Source: an uncultured Thermomicrobiales bacterium (GTDB lineage: Bacteria > Chloroflexota > Chloroflexia > Thermomicrobiales > UBA6265). From it: a stretch of DNA of 32,422 nucleotides. Position numbers and translations under genes: made by a program. Below, piece after piece: positions 7,556-16,381 of this stretch (positions are counted from its first letter, which is position 1; the number at the start of each line of letters is the position of its first letter). The stretch is taken from the NCBI GenBank assembly GCA_902806325.1, contig CADCWE010000031.1, positions 80,112 through 112,533 on the forward strand, read 5' to 3'. Under the pieces are notes generated by a model. The model ran no database searches, was not told where the DNA came from, and was given only the letters and a program-made list of their open reading frames with translations.

Positions 7556-9260
7556 CGACGCCGCCCGGTTGTCGTCGCGCGACGAGTTCGTCGCCTTCCG
7601 GTCCGCCGCCAACGACCGCTGGTCGCGACTGTGGGACGCCAAGTCGTCCGTGATCAGCGTCGGCGTCGGAAGCTGCTCGATCGCCAAAGGCGCGCTCCAG
7701 GTGCTGGCCGAATGCCGGCGCCTCGGCGGCGACGCGACGGTGCGTCAGGTGGCCTGCAACGGCGCCTGCTTCCTGGAGCCGTGGGTCGAGATTAAGCGAC
7801 CCAACGAGCCGCCGGTGATCTACTCCAACATCGAACCGGGCGAGGTCCAAGCCTTGCTTACCGGCCAACTCGAAGACCGCGCCGCTGGCGTCCGCGCAGC
7901 GGACGCCCACCGGGGCATCCCGCCGCTGGATTCGTTGCCGTTTTTCAAGCACCAGCAGCGGATCGTGCTTGCCAACACCGGCATCATCGACCCCGATTCG
8001 ATCGAGGACGCGGTCGCCCGCGGCGCCTACAGCGCCTACTTCAAAGTCCTCTTCGAGTTGACGGCCGAGGAAGCGATCGCGGAGGTCACCGCGGCCAACC
8101 TGCGCGGCCGCGGCGGCGCCGGATTCCCGGCCGGGATCAAGTGGGAAAGCGGGCGCAAGGCGCGGGCGACGCCCAAGTTCGTGGTCTGCAACTCCCACGA
8201 GGGCGAACCGAACGTCTACAAGGACCGCCGGATCCACGAGGGCGACCCGCACCGGATTCTCGAAGGGATCCTGATCGCCTGCGTCGTCTGCGGCGCCGAG
8301 CGCGGCTACAACTACATCGGCGGCGAATACCCGCTCGCGATCGCCCGCTTCCGCAGAGCGGTCGCCGACGCCGAGCGCTTTGGCCTGATCGGCAAGAACA
8401 TCCTCGGCTCCGGCAAGGACGTCGCCTTCCGGGTTCGTACCGGCGGGGGTGCCTACATCTGCGGCGAAGGCTCGGCCTTGATGTACTCCATCATGGGCGT
8501 CCGCGGCCAGCCCCGCACCAAGCCGCCGCGCTCGGTTGAGGAAGGAATCTGGAAGCGACCGACCGTCGCCAACAACACCGAGACCCTCGCCAATGTCCCC
8601 GACGTCATCCTTAACGGCGGCGCCTGGTACGCCTCGATCGGCACCCCAAAAAGCGCCGGGACCAAGTTGATGACGGTCCAGGGCGCGCTAAAGACCATGG
8701 GGTTGGTCGAGGTCCCCATGGGGACGACGCTCGGCACGCTGGTCAACGAGATCTGGGGCGGGATGCGCGACGGCCATCGGTTCAAGGGCATCCAAACCGG
8801 CGGCGTCTCGGCCGGTCCGCTGACCGCGGATCACTTCGACCTGCCGGTCGACTTCGATTCCTTGACCGACGTCGGCGGGATGCTCGGCTCCGGCGGGTTC
8901 GCCGTCTTCGACGAGTCGGTTTGCGCCGTGGACTACGCCCGATACTTGACCGCATTCAACCGCTACGAGTCCTGCTCCAAGTGCGTCCCCTGCCGCCTCG
9001 GCAATCCCGCTTTGGTCGAGATCCTCGACCGGATCCGCTTCGGCCGCGGCACGATGGACGATCTGGTGCTAATGGAGCGGACCAGCAAGCACATCATCGA
9101 ACTCTCGCTCTGCGGTCTCGGCCAAGTCGCGCCGGCCCCGCTGCTCGGGATGATGAAGATGTACGCCGACGAGTTTCGCTCCCACGTCGTCGACGGCGTC
9201 TGCCCGGCCGGCGTCTGCCCGATCGGCGGCGCCGAGGCGGTCCTCGCCGCCGGGGACTAA
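7527..9260 (+). CDS. nuoF: NADH-binding flavoprotein, NuoF/HymB type
   Basis: FMN- and NADH-binding subunit that passes electrons from NADH to iron-sulfur clusters. The 577 residues comprise an N-terminal thioredoxin-like [2Fe-2S] domain (about residues 30-120; GVGSCSIAKGA and ACNGACFLEP), then the 51-kDa core with FMN/NADH loops GRGGAGFPAGIKWE and GGGAYICGEGSAL. The N3-type [4Fe-4S] site is ESCSKCVPCR plus the later SLCGLGQ cysteine. The N-terminal domain makes it resemble HymB/HndC-type subunits rather than E. coli NuoF. It ends shortly after CPAGVCPIGG, without the C-terminal two-cluster ferredoxin domain found in many such proteins. The start ATG 7527 lies inside nuoE. Its stop overlaps the 3' end of a convergent degenerate ORF. 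Confidence 0.94.
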   Translation: MATAASAPANDAARLSSRDEFVAFRSAANDRWSRLWDAKSSVISVGVGSCSIAKGALQVLAECRRLGGDATVRQVACNGACFLEPWVEIKRPNEPPVIYSNIEPGEVQALLTGQLEDRAAGVRAADAHRGIPPLDSLPFFKHQQRIVLANTGIIDPDSIEDAVARGAYSAYFKVLFELTAEEAIAEVTAANLRGRGGAGFPAGIKWESGRKARATPKFVVCNSHEGEPNVYKDRRIHEGDPHRILEGILIACVVCGAERGYNYIGGEYPLAIARFRRAVADAERFGLIGKNILGSGKDVAFRVRTGGGAYICGEGSALMYSIMGVRGQPRTKPPRSVEEGIWKRPTVANNTETLANVPDVILNGGAWYASIGTPKSAGTKLMTVQGALKTMGLVEVPMGTTLGTLVNEIWGGMRDGHRFKGIQTGGVSAGPLTADHFDLPVDFDSLTDVGGMLGSGGFAVFDESVCAVDYARYLTAFNRYESCSKCVPCRLGNPALVEILDRIRFGRGTMDDLVLMERTSKHIIELSLCGLGQVAPAPLLGMMKMYADEFRSHVVDGVCPAGVCPIGGAEAVLAAGD

Positions 9261-9734
9261 GCGATCCCGGGCAGAAGGCCGAAGACCGGCTTGCAACTCG
9301 GACGCGAAGCCCGTTCGCCTCCGCCGCCGTTGCGCACGATACCGTCCCGGTAGGCGGTCTTCGCTTCGCTTAATGCCGGCGCCTCTCGACTCCGTGCCGC
9401 CCCAGCAACCTGCCCGGTGGCGACGTTGAGGCGATTCCCGACGCTGAGCGAGGCGATCGAAAGGACCAAAGCCGTCAGTGCCGGCTCGTCGTCGTGCAGG
9501 GCGGCCTGATCCCCAATAGCGCCCGATACCGGGTCCGCCAGGTCGGCGATCCGGGTGACGTCCCCGGTGAGCGCCAGCGCGGCGGGTTCGAGCGCGATCG
9601 TCACCCCGCTCGAACCGTTGGGTGTGGTCCTCGGAGGCACGACGGACGCGATCACCGACCGGCACCGACTTCGTCGACTTGACTCGGTGGTCCTCGGCGA
9701 CCGACTCGTACTGCTGGGCCGACGCCGACGGCAA
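9257..9734 (-). pseudogene. Frameshifted ORF of unknown function downstream of the cyclodeaminase gene
   Basis: The 500 bp between nuoF and the cyclodeaminase gene hold a minus-strand reading frame in two pieces. A first piece from TTG 9734 reads SASAQQYESVAEDHRV...KSVPV. The second, listed as 9257-9655, continues IASVVPPRTTPNGSS and VTIALEPAALALTGD. Removing one G near 9658-9662 fuses them as KSVPVVIASVVPP. Both pieces have mostly G or C at codon position three (about 36 of the first 40 codons of the second piece) and a natural-looking amino acid mix up to about LNVATGQVAG. The opposite strand gives Arg/Pro-rich text typical of shadows. I do not recognise the family. It starts 26 bp after the cyclodeaminase stop on the same strand. 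Confidence 0.4.
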
Positions 9735-9759
9735 CCGGCGGCGATCCGAAGGTACCTTG

Positions 9760-10746
9760 CTATCCCAGTCGGATCTCGGTCCCCACGCCTCGGGCGATGG
9801 CCCGCTCGACCGCCCGCCGCGCCACCACCACGTCCTGCACCGCGTTGCCGACGGACTTGAACAACGTCAGCTCGTCGCTGCTGGTGCGCCCCGGCACGGT
9901 CCCGGAAACCACCATCCCGAGTTCACGCTGATAGTGTTCCAGACCGACCAGCCCCTCGGTCATCGGCACGATCAGGTCGCCCGCCTCGGCGACCGCCGCC
10001 TCGGCCGCGTCGACGACCACCGTCGACCGCGCGACCAACGCCGACGGCAACTCTTGCATCTGCGGCGTGTACGACCCGACCGCGTTGACGTGCGTTCCGG
10101 GACGCACCCCGGCCGCGTCGAAGACGGGCGTCCGGGACGTCGTCGCGGTGCAGACCACGTCGGCGTCCGCGATCGCGCCGTCCTCCCGCTCACGGGTCTC
10201 GATCCGGTCCCCGAGGTCGGGCCAATCGCGGGCGATCGCGGCCCGGTAACGCTCCAACGCCGCCCGGTTCGGATCGACGACCACGATCCGCTCGATCGGT
10301 CGCACCGCGCAGACGGCCGCCGCCTGGGTCACGCCTTGAGCCCCGCTGCCGAAGACCACCAAGGTCCGCGAATCCGGACGCGCCAACAGGTCGGTCGCCG
10401 CGCCGCAGCCCGCTCCGGTGCGGAGCGCGGTCAGGTACGTCCCGTCCATGATCGCCACCGGTTCGCCGGTCTCGTCGCTGACCAGGCAGACCAAGGCGTT
10501 GATGGTCGCCAAGCCGCGTTCCAGATTTGCCGGGAACACGGACACGATCTTCAGTCCCAGGGCGCCCATCACCGGCACCGACGCCGGCATAAACAAGGTG
10601 TCGCGCCCGTCGCCGAGGTGCAGCACCGTCCGCAACGGCGACTGCGTCCGTCTGGCCGACAGCTCGGCGAATACCTGCTTCATCAACGCGATCGCATCGG
10701 GCATCGGCACCAGCGCCCGGACTTCTTCCCTCGCCAACGCCAACAC
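9760..10746 (-). CDS. Ornithine cyclodeaminase / mu-crystallin family NAD(P)-dependent enzyme
   Basis: The family includes ornithine cyclodeaminase, alanine dehydrogenase and cyclic-imine (pyrroline/piperideine-2-carboxylate) reductases. The start is set at GTG 10746 because GGAGGAGC lies eight bases upstream and the product then begins [14 protein letters not shown], as family members do; the track start at 10821 adds 25 unlikely residues. The 328-residue protein has the substrate lysine region [26 protein letters not shown], the Rossmann motif VVFGSGAQG and the [13 protein letters not shown] loop. The catalytic Asp of true ornithine cyclodeaminase (in a GGDCPGK-like loop) is not present; Tyr occupies that place. 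A ketimine reductase or related activity is therefore more likely than ornithine deamination. It has no obvious pathway partner nearby. Confidence 0.88.
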   Translation of the reverse strand: MLALAREEVRALVPMPDAIALMKQVFAELSARRTQSPLRTVLHLGDGRDTLFMPASVPVMGALGLKIVSVFPANLERGLATINALVCLVSDETGEPVAIMDGTYLTALRTGAGCGAATDLLARPDSRTLVVFGSGAQGVTQAAAVCAVRPIERIVVVDPNRAALERYRAAIARDWPDLGDRIETREREDGAIADADVVCTATTSRTPVFDAAGVRPGTHVNAVGSYTPQMQELPSALVARSTVVVDAAEAAVAEAGDLIVPMTEGLVGLEHYQRELGMVVSGTVPGRTSSDELTLFKSVGNAVQDVVVARRAVERAIARGVGTEIRLG

Positions 10747-10840
10747 GTCGTCGCTCCTCCCGTGCTCCCCGGCCCGCTCTTTCCCGGCGCCGATAGTAGC
10801 GGTGGGCGTTCTCCACCGCAACGGTCGGCCAGGGTTCGCG

Positions 10841-10849
10841 TGCTATACT
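10841..10849 (+). promoter_or_regulatory. Extended -10 promoter element before the SH3 gene
   Basis: TGCTATACT forms an extended -10 (TGn-TATACT) 49 bp before the ATG. No convincing -35 is seen at 16-18 bp spacing. Confidence 0.4.
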
Positions 10850-10897
10850 CCCCCGCCGTTCGAACAACAGTCGCCTGATCCGTCTGCGAAGGGGCCG

Positions 10898-11473
10898 ATG
10901 GCCGAAGCGGGGCTTTCCAACCGGCTACGACACCACACCCGTCGCTCGGGCATCATGGTCGGACTGTCCATGGCGCTCGCGATCGCGGTTTGCATCGGCA
11001 GCTTCGTCGTCATCTACGCCCAGTTGACGCCGCTCGCCAGCGACTTCATCGGCATCGCCGAAGCGGAGCAGACCCCGACCCGGGTCGCTCGTCGCCCCAC
11101 GGCGGCGTCGGATGTCGCGGTGGTGGTCCAAACCCCGCCTCCAGACGCGGAGCCGCCGGGCACCACCGCCGCACTCCCAGTCGCGCCGACCGCGTCCGTG
11201 GCCGCGCAACCCGAACCGACCGCGACGGAATCGGCGTTTGAGGCCACGCACCGTTCGAACCCGGACACCGCGGTCAACCTCCGCAGCGAGCCGAGCCGCC
11301 AAGGCGGCGGCGAGACCGTTATCGTCGCGTTAACCGCCGGCACGGAACTCCAGTTTCTCGACGACGAGCAAGCCGATGAGCGAGGCGAAATCTGGCTCCG
11401 GGTTCGGACCGAAAACGACGAGGAAGGTTGGGTCCTCGAGTCGACGACGGAAGTACTGACAAACCCGGCATAG
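10898..11473 (+). CDS. Membrane-anchored protein with bacterial SH3-like domain
   Basis: The track merges this with upstream sequence (10418). The likely start is ATG 10898, after an extended -10 and GAAGGGG, giving 191 residues. Layout: a basic cytoplasmic N-terminus of 18 residues, one transmembrane helix (about 19-42, MVGLSMALAIAVCIGSFVVIY), a Pro/Ala/Thr-rich extracellular linker (about 55-120), and a C-terminal SH3b-like domain. That domain has the hallmark AVNLRSEPS followed by VIVALTAGTELQFL and EIWLRVRTENDEEGWV. SH3b domains often bind cell-wall peptides, but that is family knowledge. It lies 51 bp before tyrA and may share its transcript without a clear functional link. Confidence 0.85.
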   Translation: MAEAGLSNRLRHHTRRSGIMVGLSMALAIAVCIGSFVVIYAQLTPLASDFIGIAEAEQTPTRVARRPTAASDVAVVVQTPPPDAEPPGTTAALPVAPTASVAAQPEPTATESAFEATHRSNPDTAVNLRSEPSRQGGGETVIVALTAGTELQFLDDEQADERGEIWLRVRTENDEEGWVLESTTEVLTNPA

Positions 11474-11524
11474 CCGCGACGACCGCGACCACCGGCCGCC
11501 GCTCCAGCGCAAAGGACCGTCGCC

Positions 11525-12571
11525 ATGCAGCGCATCACCATCGTCGGGCTCGGCTTGATCGGCGGTTCCATCGGATTGGGGCTGCGCAAGTGGTCCGCCG
11601 GTGAAGGCCGCGCCGACGCCGCGATCGAGGTCATCGGGTTCGACACCGACCTCGATCAACAGCACTACGCGAAAAAGATCGCCGCGGTCGAGCGCGCCGA
11701 GTGGGACCTGGGCAAGGCGGTCCGCCAAGCCGATGTCGTCATCTTGGCGACGCCGGTCGGGGCGATGCGCGAGGTGATGACCGACATCGCCCCGCACCTC
11801 CAAAGCGGCTGCGTCGTCACCGACACCGGCTCGACGAAGGCCGACGTCGTGACCTGGGCGGACGAACTGCTGCCGCGCACCGTCAGCTTCGTCGGCGGTC
11901 ACCCGATGGCGGGCAAGGCGCAAAGCATCGAGGCGGCCGAGGCCGGGTTGTTTCAGGGCGCCACCTGGTGCGTCTCGCCGTCGGTGCGCGCCGCCGACGA
12001 GGCAATCCGCAACGTGCTCGGGATGATCGCCGCCCTCGGCGCCGAACCGTTCTTCGTCGACGCCGCCGAACACGACGCCTACGTCGCCGGGGTCAGCCAC
12101 CTCCCGTTCGTCCTCTCGGCGGCACTGATGAAGGCGGTCAGCGCCGACGCCTCCTGGCGCGACATGAAAACCCTGACCGCGGGCGGGTTCCGCGACTTCA
12201 GCCGCCTCGCCGCCGGCAGCCCGGCGATGCACCGCGACATCCTGCTGACGAACCGCCAGGCGGTCGACCGCTGGCTGGAGTCCTACATCGGTGTTTTGGG
12301 CGAGGTGAGGACGCTGCTTGCCCGCCACGACGACGAAGCCGCCGAGGGACTGCACGCCTTTTTCGACCAGGCCCGCGACGCCCGCGCCGAATGGGCGACC
12401 CAAACCACCCGCGAAGGCGAATTGCTCCACGGCACGGCCGCCGAGCTGTCGCCCGAGAACATCGGCGACCAGATGGGCCGGATGCTGATGGGCGGCTTCG
12501 CCCGCCGCCGCAAGTCCGCCCTCGATCGGGTCGGCCGGGGCACCGATCGCAAAGGTGCCCGGCGCGACTAA
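11525..12571 (+). CDS. tyrA: Prephenate dehydrogenase
   Basis: NAD(P)-dependent oxidative decarboxylation of prephenate (or arogenate) in tyrosine synthesis. The 348-residue product opens with the Rossmann fingerprint ITIVGLGLIGGSIGLGL, then VVILATPVGAM, the DTGSTK loop, GGHPMAG and the AGVSHLPF segment with a conserved active-site histidine. The C-terminal helical dimerisation domain contains LTAGGFRDFSRLA. No chorismate mutase or ACT domain is evident; the tail after residue 300 is Arg-rich. Whether prephenate or arogenate is used cannot be read from the sequence. The type II dehydroquinase gene of the same overall pathway lies 5 kb downstream. The stop is five bases from the end of a convergent gene. 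Confidence 0.95.
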   Translation: MQRITIVGLGLIGGSIGLGLRKWSAGEGRADAAIEVIGFDTDLDQQHYAKKIAAVERAEWDLGKAVRQADVVILATPVGAMREVMTDIAPHLQSGCVVTDTGSTKADVVTWADELLPRTVSFVGGHPMAGKAQSIEAAEAGLFQGATWCVSPSVRAADEAIRNVLGMIAALGAEPFFVDAAEHDAYVAGVSHLPFVLSAALMKAVSADASWRDMKTLTAGGFRDFSRLAAGSPAMHRDILLTNRQAVDRWLESYIGVLGEVRTLLARHDDEAAEGLHAFFDQARDARAEWATQTTREGELLHGTAAELSPENIGDQMGRMLMGGFARRRKSALDRVGRGTDRKGARRD

Positions 12572-12576
12572 CCCTG

Positions 12577-13056
12577 CTACGGAACGATGCGCCACTCCGG
12601 GGGCAACTCGTACCGGTACAGCGCCCGGGTCGGGCGACCGTCGCGCCAGATCCGGCCCCGGTCGCGGCGGCGCAGATTGTTGTACGCGTTTTGAATCTGG
12701 ACGATGCGCCGCGCCGGCAGATTGAACACGACCAAGCCCGCACCGACCCCTTCCAGACTGCGGCGGCGCGTGTCCTCGTCCACGACCCGAAACGGCGGCA
12801 CCTCCGTCGCGGGTGCCCAGCCGGCCCGGAGTATGAATTCCTTGACCGACGATGCGCCGTTGTGCTCGTCGAACACCCAAAGGCCGTTGAGAATCGGGGT
12901 CAGGGCGTCTGCGTCGTAGGCCGAGGCCGCGTTCAGGAGGGTCCGGTGGTCGGCCGTCCCCTGCGCGCAGGCGGCGGTGAGCATCTTCAGGATATGCGCC
13001 GGGGCCACGAAGCTGACGGCCCCGGCGTCGTCGACGACGGTGATACGGATCTCCAC
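12577..13056 (-). CDS. Hypothetical protein, conserved-looking
   Basis: The longest ORF begins at 13209, but a GTG at 13056 is better supported. GGAG lies ten bases upstream of it, and the first 51 residues of the longer version look like low-quality Arg/Ala/Thr text. From 13056 the product is 159 residues: VEIRITVVDDAG..., a helical middle part with HILKMLTAAC and ILNGLWVFDEHN, and a C-terminus with GLVVFNLPARRIVQIQN and PTRALYRYELP. It contains no signal peptide, membrane segment or catalytic motif that I can name. Codon choice is like its neighbours. The strand is opposite to tyrA and to the following gene, so it is a lone transcription unit. Confidence 0.7.
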   Translation of the reverse strand: MEIRITVVDDAGAVSFVAPAHILKMLTAACAQGTADHRTLLNAASAYDADALTPILNGLWVFDEHNGASSVKEFILRAGWAPATEVPPFRVVDEDTRRRSLEGVGAGLVVFNLPARRIVQIQNAYNNLRRRDRGRIWRDGRPTRALYRYELPPEWRIVP

Positions 13057-13250
13057 GGTACCGGTGCTCCAACAACCGAGTGCGGATTCGTTTGGCCGCC
13101 AAACGTTCCCGAACGTCGTCGCGGAACGGACCAGGGTGGCCAGTGAACCGGCTCCGGGTCGCGCGTTGGCGTCCACGGAAGTGGCTACTGTACCATCACG
13201 CTCGCGCACGGTCGCCGTGACGGCGTGTCGCCGCGGAGGAGCATCGGGTT

Positions 13251-13715
13251 ATGGATCGACCGAACCAGGGCGAGCCGAACGAGTCGCCTCCGCCGCGCCG
13301 GAGCCGGCTGGAGGACGAGGTGCTGGAGATCCTCCACCGCACGGACCAGCCGGCGTCGTTCGGCGACCACGTCCGGCGCAAGTCCGCCCGCCAGCGTCGA
13401 GACCGGCTGGATCGGGCGCGTGGCGCGGTCACCCCGACCGGGGGAGTTTTCCCGCTGGACCCCACCACCTCCTTGGTCGGGTGCCTCATCGCCGCGTTCC
13501 TGGCCTTGGTGATCCGCGATATCTCCGCGTTGCTGTCGACCTTGCTCGCGATCGTCAGCATCGGGCTGCTCCTGTGGCCGATCGTCGACCGGTTTCGGCG
13601 TCCCCAACAGGCGGACATCAAACGGTGGCGCGGGCGCGACGTCGACCTCAGCCCGCCGCCGCCGCCGTGGGTGCGCTCGCTGCAGAACCGGTTCCGCCGC
13701 CCGCCCAGGATCTAG
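13251..13715 (+). CDS. Small membrane protein, unknown function
   Basis: The start is ATG 13251, preceded by CGGAGGAGC. The 154-residue product has a charged N-terminal cytoplasmic region of about 70 residues (Pro/Arg/Glu-rich, with LEDEVLEILHR as a likely helix). A hydrophobic block at roughly residues 74-112 follows (LVGCLIAAFLALVI, then LLSTLLAIVSIGLLLWPIV), best read as two transmembrane helices. The basic C-terminal tail carries an RGRDVDLSPPPPPW stretch. I do not recognise the family. It sits 45 bp ahead of the Nudix-like gene on the same strand. Confidence 0.75.
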   Translation: MDRPNQGEPNESPPPRRSRLEDEVLEILHRTDQPASFGDHVRRKSARQRRDRLDRARGAVTPTGGVFPLDPTTSLVGCLIAAFLALVIRDISALLSTLLAIVSIGLLLWPIVDRFRRPQQADIKRWRGRDVDLSPPPPPWVRSLQNRFRRPPRI

Positions 13716-13760
13716 AGAAGCCACTTCGTCGTCTCGCCACCGCCACGTGAAGGACCGTCG

Positions 13761-14249
13761 ATGCCGCAGGTCGTGTCGGACATGGTGGACGCCTACATCG
13801 TCCGCCGGATCAACGCCAGGACCCAATTCCTGCTTCTCCTGCGTCGCCCCGACGTCGCCCTGGGCAGCACCTGGCAGAGCATCCACTCCGCCGTCCGTCC
13901 CGGCGAAACCGCCGTCGAGGCCGCCAAACGGGCGATTCTGGATTCGACCGGTCTCGAAACGATGGACGCCTACGCCGCCGATTACATCAACCAGACCTAC
14001 GACCATGGGCGCGACCGGATCGTCCTTGCGCCGGTATTTGCCTTCACCGTCGCCCCGCGCCCTGCGGTCCGGCTCGGCGACGACTACTGCGACAGCGCCT
14101 GGTGCGGGCGCGACGAAGCCGCCGCCCGGCTGCTCTGGTCGGGCCAGCGGTGGGCGGTGCGCCACATCGACGACGTGATCGGGATGGGCGGTCCCGACGC
14201 CGAGTTCTACCGCATCGAGTCGCCCGCCGGGTCCGGCGAGGGAACATGA
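13761..14249 (+). CDS. Nudix-fold protein with degenerate Nudix box
   Basis: The 162-residue product aligns by eye with NudB-like Nudix hydrolases: a YIVRR-type first strand, [17 protein letters not shown], the loop helix [39 protein letters not shown], and a C-terminal [11 protein letters not shown]. The Nudix signature Gx5Ex7REUxEExGU is badly eroded. Its first Gly is Ser43, and the RE..EE glutamates that bind metal are Ala58, Asp61 and Ser62, while Glu49, Arg57 and Gly64 remain. Normal Nudix catalysis is therefore doubtful. It could be a binding protein, or use other acidic residues. It precedes uvrB by 74 bp. Confidence 0.82.
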   Translation: MPQVVSDMVDAYIVRRINARTQFLLLLRRPDVALGSTWQSIHSAVRPGETAVEAAKRAILDSTGLETMDAYAADYINQTYDHGRDRIVLAPVFAFTVAPRPAVRLGDDYCDSAWCGRDEAAARLLWSGQRWAVRHIDDVIGMGGPDAEFYRIESPAGSGEGT

Positions 14250-14265
14250 TCCGGCCCCGGCGGGG

Positions 14266-14271
14266 TATACT
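14266..14271 (+). promoter_or_regulatory. Possible -10 element before uvrB
   Basis: TATACT lies 52 bp before the uvrB ATG in the only gap between it and the Nudix-like gene. No good -35 is visible. It is listed because the same hexamer precedes four other genes here. Confidence 0.3.
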
Positions 14272-14323
14272 TCCCCCTTGGCAGTTCCATGAATCATACC
14301 CGACGGCACCCTCCGGAGGGCCA

Positions 14324-16336
14324 ATGCCCGACTTCAAAATCGTCTCCGACCTCCGCCCCACCGGCGACCAACCGAAGGCGATCGAAGGGCTGGTCGCGGG
14401 CCTCAACGACCGGCTCCGCTTCCAAACCCTGCTCGGCGTCACCGGTTCCGGCAAGACGTTTTCGATGGCCAACGTCGTCCAGGCGGTCAACCGCCCGACC
14501 CTGGTGTTGGCCCACAACAAGACCCTCGCCGCCCAGCTCTACTCCGAGTTCAAGGAGTTCTTTCCCCACAACGCGGTCGAGTACTTCGTCTCCTACTACG
14601 ACTATTACCAGCCGGAAGCCTACGTCGCCCGCACCGACACCTTCATCGAAAAAGACGCCGACATCAACGAGGAGATCGACAAGCTCCGCCACGCCGCGAC
14701 CCGCGCCCTCTTGACCCGGCGCGATGTCCTCATCGTGGCCTCCGTCTCGTGCATTTACGGTCTCGGCTCGCCGGAAGAGTACGGCAACACCGTCGTCTCG
14801 TTGCGACGCGGCGCCCAGACCCGGCGCGACAAAGTCATCCGGCACCTCATCGACATCCAATACGACCGCAACGACATGACCCTCGTCCGCGGTTCGTTCC
14901 GGGTCCGCGGCGACACGATCGAGATTTTTCCGGCCTACGAGGAGATCGCGATCCGGGTCGAGTTCTTCGGCGACGAAGTCGAACGGATCGTCGAAGTCGA
15001 CCCGCTGACCGGCGAATTGCTGATCGAACGGTTGGAACTCGATGTCTACCCAGCGAAGCACTTCGTCACCACGTCCGACAAGCTGGCGGTGGCGATGAAG
15101 GACATCGAGGCCGAACTCGACGAGCGCCTGGCGGTGCTGGACGGCGACGGCCGGGTCCTCGAAGCCGCCCGCCTCCGCCAACGGACGATGTACGACCTGG
15201 AGATGATGCAAGAGGCGGGCTACTGCTCCGGGATCGAGAACTACTCGATGCACTTGTCCCGCCGCAAACCCGGCGAGCAACCATCGACCTTGTTGGACTA
15301 CTTCCCGGACGACTACCTCCTGTTCGTCGACGAGTCCCACATCTCCCTACCCCAGGTCCGCGGCATGTACTCCGGCGACCGCGCCCGCAAGGACGTTTTG
15401 GTCGAGCACGGGTTCCGTCTCCCCTCGGCGCGCGACAACCGGCCGCTGACCTTCGCCGAGTTCGAGCGGATGATCGGGCAGGCGATCTTCGTCTCCGCAA
15501 CGCCGGGTCCGTACGAGCAGGAGCACGCCGAGCGGGTGGTCGAGCAGGTGATCCGGCCGACCGGATTGATCGACCCGGCGATCTCGGTCCGCCCGACCAA
15601 AGGCCAGATTGATGACCTGCTCGCCGAAGTCAATCAGCGCGTCTCCCGTGGCGAACGCGTCCTGGTCACGACCCTGACCAAGCGGATGGCCGAGGACCTC
15701 GCCGATTACTTGAAGGAGATGGGCGTCCGCACCCAGTACCTCCACTCCGAGATCGAGACCCTGGAACGAATCGAGATCCTGCGCGACCTCCGGCTCGGCG
15801 TTCACGATGTCGTGGTCGGGATCAACCTGCTCCGGGAAGGGCTCGACCTCCCGGAAGTCTCTTTGGTCGCGATCCTGGACGCGGACAAGGAAGGGTTCCT
15901 CCGCTCGGCCGGTTCCTTGATCCAAACCATCGGCCGGGCAGCCCGGCACGTCGACGGCCAGGTCATCATGTACGCCGACACCATGACCGGCTCGATGAAG
16001 ACCGCGATCGACGAGACATACCGCCGCCGGGCGATCCAGATTGCTCACAACGAGGCCAATGGAATCGAGCCACGCGGCATTATCAAAGAGATCAAGGACC
16101 TGACCGACCGCGTCCGCGCGGTGGCGGAAGAACACGCCGGGTACTCGACCGGCGGCAACGACAATCCCGGCGTGATCGCCGAGGTACCAAAGGACGAGCT
16201 GGTGCGGATGGTCAAGGACCTCGAATCGCAGATGAAAGCGTCGGCGAAGGACCTCGAGTTCGAGAAGGCGGCGCTGCTGCGGGACCAGATCGTCGAGCTG
16301 CGCCGGATCATCCAACTCGACCCGGTGCTGCAGTAG
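14324..16336 (+). CDS. uvrB: Excinuclease ABC subunit B
   Basis: Damage-verifying helicase-like subunit of nucleotide excision repair; takes over DNA from UvrA and recruits UvrC. The start is ATG 14324 with CGGAGGG eight bases upstream, giving 670 residues, the normal length. Visible elements: Walker A GVTGSGKT (residues 38-45), the damage-probing beta-hairpin [11 protein letters not shown], the DESH helicase box in [23 protein letters not shown], helicase motif [13 protein letters not shown] and motif [11 protein letters not shown]. The C-terminal UVR domain, which contacts UvrC, is near residues 625-660 ([13 protein letters not shown]). All key motifs are intact. No uvrA or uvrC is in the window. 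Confidence 0.98.
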   Translation: MPDFKIVSDLRPTGDQPKAIEGLVAGLNDRLRFQTLLGVTGSGKTFSMANVVQAVNRPTLVLAHNKTLAAQLYSEFKEFFPHNAVEYFVSYYDYYQPEAYVARTDTFIEKDADINEEIDKLRHAATRALLTRRDVLIVASVSCIYGLGSPEEYGNTVVSLRRGAQTRRDKVIRHLIDIQYDRNDMTLVRGSFRVRGDTIEIFPAYEEIAIRVEFFGDEVERIVEVDPLTGELLIERLELDVYPAKHFVTTSDKLAVAMKDIEAELDERLAVLDGDGRVLEAARLRQRTMYDLEMMQEAGYCSGIENYSMHLSRRKPGEQPSTLLDYFPDDYLLFVDESHISLPQVRGMYSGDRARKDVLVEHGFRLPSARDNRPLTFAEFERMIGQAIFVSATPGPYEQEHAERVVEQVIRPTGLIDPAISVRPTKGQIDDLLAEVNQRVSRGERVLVTTLTKRMAEDLADYLKEMGVRTQYLHSEIETLERIEILRDLRLGVHDVVVGINLLREGLDLPEVSLVAILDADKEGFLRSAGSLIQTIGRAARHVDGQVIMYADTMTGSMKTAIDETYRRRAIQIAHNEANGIEPRGIIKEIKDLTDRVRAVAEEHAGYSTGGNDNPGVIAEVPKDELVRMVKDLESQMKASAKDLEFEKAALLRDQIVELRRIIQLDPVLQ

Positions 16337-16381
16337 CCGCCGGCCGCAGCTCACGCTCCGCCAGCAGGAGGCATTCGCCCG

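Noticed and set aside
11330-13102. 590-residue minus-strand ORF
   Set aside because: Antisense of tyrA and out of frame with the real minus-strand hypothetical gene.
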